The notes under the pieces were generated by a model that was given only the letters and a program-made list of their open reading frames with translations, was not told the DNA's origin and did not search any database. A DNA stretch of 64,000 nucleotides. It comes from Burkholderia sp. BCC0322. GTDB lineage: Bacteria > Pseudomonadota > Gammaproteobacteria > Burkholderiales > Burkholderiaceae. Shown piece by piece: positions 63,901-64,000 of this stretch; within the stretch, counting starts at the first letter, position 1, and each line of letters begins with the position of its first letter. The position numbers were made by a program, and so were the translations under genes. Location of the stretch: contig NZ_CADFDU010000005.1 in assembly GCF_902833045.1 (NCBI RefSeq), positions 124,583 to 188,582 on the forward strand. The letters are read 5' to 3'.

Positions 63901-64000
63901 GATGCTGGAAGATGAGCCGGGTGGTGATCTTCAGGCCCGCCTTCGCGGCCAGCGACACGATGCGCATGCTGAGAATCGAGTCGCCGCCCAGCGCGAAGAG
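57920..64000 (-). CDS. ocfE: NRPS, 5' part outside the window: ...PCP - E - C - A - PCP - C
   Basis: 2026 residues are visible; the gene enters from the right edge inside a PCP (LFALGGDSILSM, phosphopantetheine Ser codon 63977-63979). Counting from the Met at 63967: epimerase (47-480, HHLVVDGVSW), C of the D-donor type (497-925, HHHILLDGWS), A (955-1450), PCP (GGQSLKAI, Ser1497), C (1558-1990, HHVISDAWS), then stop. Ending on a C domain means the growing chain is joined to the residue carried by the first PCP of the next protein. Pocket residues of the A domain read D-I-W-Q-L-I-A-D-S, which matches no code I know well. In occidiofungin this position is Gly6. It lies 66 bases upstream of the next NRPS gene. 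Confidence 0.9.
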   Translation of the reverse strand, partial: LFALGGDSILSMRIVSLAAKAGLKITTRLIFQHPTVAELAAVATRGTVGAAEFVASSGPLPLTPIQKRFFAQRKDDPDQYNQAILLDVPADFDPVVLRQALRHAAKWHDALRLRFRAGAAGWIQAVVDDPEVPVVVSDLARDQLAQHVAQSHASLNLADGPVVRADLFRLDEGRSLRLLLVAHHLVVDGVSWGALLETVYDAYTRLRNGKAPEFAGGSATWTAWTRAISNWAGSGAADADIAHWQALARAALPGLPLDRDAPADANTVSSAETIVVELGEAATTALLGAAPRAHDAQVNDLLLAALARAVSDWSGCADVLLDLEAHGREELIDDLDISRTVGWFTSVFPVVLTVDAGSQDPARLIASVKKRLRAVPRAGISYGLLQDRLDGPAPQPRLLFNYLGQTDQLFTAARDWKQAAEPSGDGRHANQRREHLLDVNAYVTGNRLHVAWEFSRACHDTDTIRRVAQAFIAALDTLVAGHAVESASSRPATGLPQAPASVLPDEIADVYALTPTQQGMLFHSLYEPASDAYFSSLNFTIDGALDTERFRRAWDTVAHRHDILRTSFHWEDIESPVQVVHRRIDLPWHDEDLRAASAAEAEQRWEAYVAQDRARGFDFTRAPLMRLALFRVGDHAWRFHWSHHHILLDGWSSARLLSEVAAAYQTPPAEATPERDAPPAFADYVRWLARQDAAAAERFWKTKLADFPATTPLVLGRPELDGTAAPGAYVEEPLLLSESDTQRLVAFAQSSRLTLNTLAQGAWAQLLSRYSGEPDVVFGTIVSGRPASLPASDEMVGLFINTLPVRVRIDARPTSAWLAQLQMDLAQQEDYAHYPLADIQTFAGLPPGVPLFESLLIFQNYPVEEALAEALPGLRIGAFQVSDPNNYPLTLVVTPGKRLSLQVLYDDGRFDRETIVRLLRHVETLLTGLAGAADRPNRSLALLTAAERDAILHGGNDTFAPVPLDRTLPELIEAVAAAHPERIAVRCGTEVRTYRELVEGAGRIAAHLLRTAPLQPDDRIAVWMPRSPLMLETILAIWKCGAAYVPVDPAYPAQRVETLLTLARPAVIVGTDCQPPPALASIPRVDPVRLPAHQDAEAPTPRCRPADLAYVIFTSGSTGQPKGAMVEHRGMLNHVLAMARRVGLGARSAVAQTASHCSDISVWQCFAALASGGTTVIYPDAVILEPARLIDSLHRDRITAMQFVPSYLATFLDELERHAAPAFPHLETLLTIGETLQPASVQAWFRLNPAVRLINAYGPTEASDSVAHYSMTRAPDLPAIPIGRPIENLRVYVVDADMNPCPAGVKGEICIGGVGVGRGYLFDEARTLAVFRDDPFSPEPGARLYRTGDIGCFGADGNLHFFGRRDFQVKIRGYRIELGEIEAALTGLAGISHAVVVARETPDAGMTLCGYASGSGWTPQRLRDALREQLPAHMVPDTVMLLPALPVMPNGKINRAALPLPEAASVPDGVAAEPRTPVEAALLRIFAEVLGRRPNGVDDDFFEHGGQSLKAIQMVSRIRRELKLDVAVADIFHAPTPRALARKLASLPADGTAADDADALIPALAVQPSYAVSRAQKRIWLASRSADPSTYNMAGALQLDGAVDTARLVRAFDLLVDRHESLRTVFAMIEGELRQRILTREASGFRVEQQDLADDAGPQAIDALIRAESAQPFDLATGPLFRVKLVRLSPAKHLLLLNMHHVISDAWSIRVLTDDLHALYAGRDLPPLSIQYRDYAAWHNASLAGPRAAAHRAYWLGQLAAPLPRLQLASDFPRPERPGHAGQTLEVELPEPQAAGLATLARAHHTSLHAVLLASFCVLMHCYTGREDIVIGSVSAGRDSEQLESQIGVYLNTVVLRVPVRKSATVAEVIDGVAKASADALAHASYPFDVLLEDLKIRTPAGHFPIFDIQANSVSMPAPRPGLRITDLSQADTTAKFDLSFQVVESEGRHLIQFIYNTHLFRPSTIAAMRDRLLAIHDVFRRDPATPVDRIPLSGDAPAAGPRVRVGLRLKRAPEVTADGALEEKT

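Overview
The window looks like a high-GC Burkholderia genome, most likely a Burkholderia cepacia complex strain. The protein families, the strong G/C third-position bias and, above all, the right-hand antibiotic cluster point that way. Its right third matches, in gene order and domain content as I remember it, the 3' half of the occidiofungin/burkholdine (ocf) lipopeptide cluster. A nearby squalene-hopene cyclase and a cholesterol oxidase would fit an accessory replicon, but that is inference. I saw no tRNA, rRNA, CRISPR array, insertion sequence or origin.

Layout. 1-6.6 kb: a low-oxygen-type metabolic block (possible ribosome-hibernation factor tail, phosphoketolase, oleate hydratase, Bax-inhibitor-1 membrane protein). 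Five TTGA(C/T/G)-N4-(G/C)TCAA palindromes of the FNR/ANR kind lie around these genes, and there is a broken FNR-type regulator. 6.6-10 kb: a VOC protein between two broken pieces of short-chain dehydrogenase genes, a LysR regulator, and a MarR-acetyltransferase fusion with a tandem operator. 10-14 kb: small exported proteins and an unusual hydrolase/PEP-synthase-like fusion. 13.8-22.4 kb: an AraC regulator divergent from an amine-catabolism operon (APC permease, class III aminotransferase, aldehyde dehydrogenase, 25-codon leader, MlrC-type peptidase, beta-propeller). 22.5-25.4 kb: small genes and remnants. 25.5-32.5 kb: class C beta-lactamase, then an exported set (phosphatase-fold lipoprotein, tiny lipoprotein, Tat phospholipase C) closed by a strong terminator, then a HAD hydrolase. 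32.5-36.9 kb: LysR, cupin, polyamine-binding protein, LuxR and ankyrin protein. 37-41.6 kb: squalene-hopene cyclase, TetR, cholesterol oxidase.

41.6-64 kb: an AT-richer intergenic stretch, two SalA/SyrF-like LuxR regulators facing each other, then a leftward operon: NRPS (runs off the right edge) -> NRPS with thioesterase -> family 25 glycosyltransferase -> unknown protein -> peptide ABC exporter. The last four genes are tightly packed or overlapping. The visible assembly line is ...PCP-E | C-A-PCP | C // partial C-A(Asn-like)-PCP | C-A(Ser-like)-PCP-E | C-PCP-TE. The terminal module has no adenylation domain. This fits occidiofungin residues 6-7-8 followed by Asn1, with Asn1 loaded in an unexplained way.
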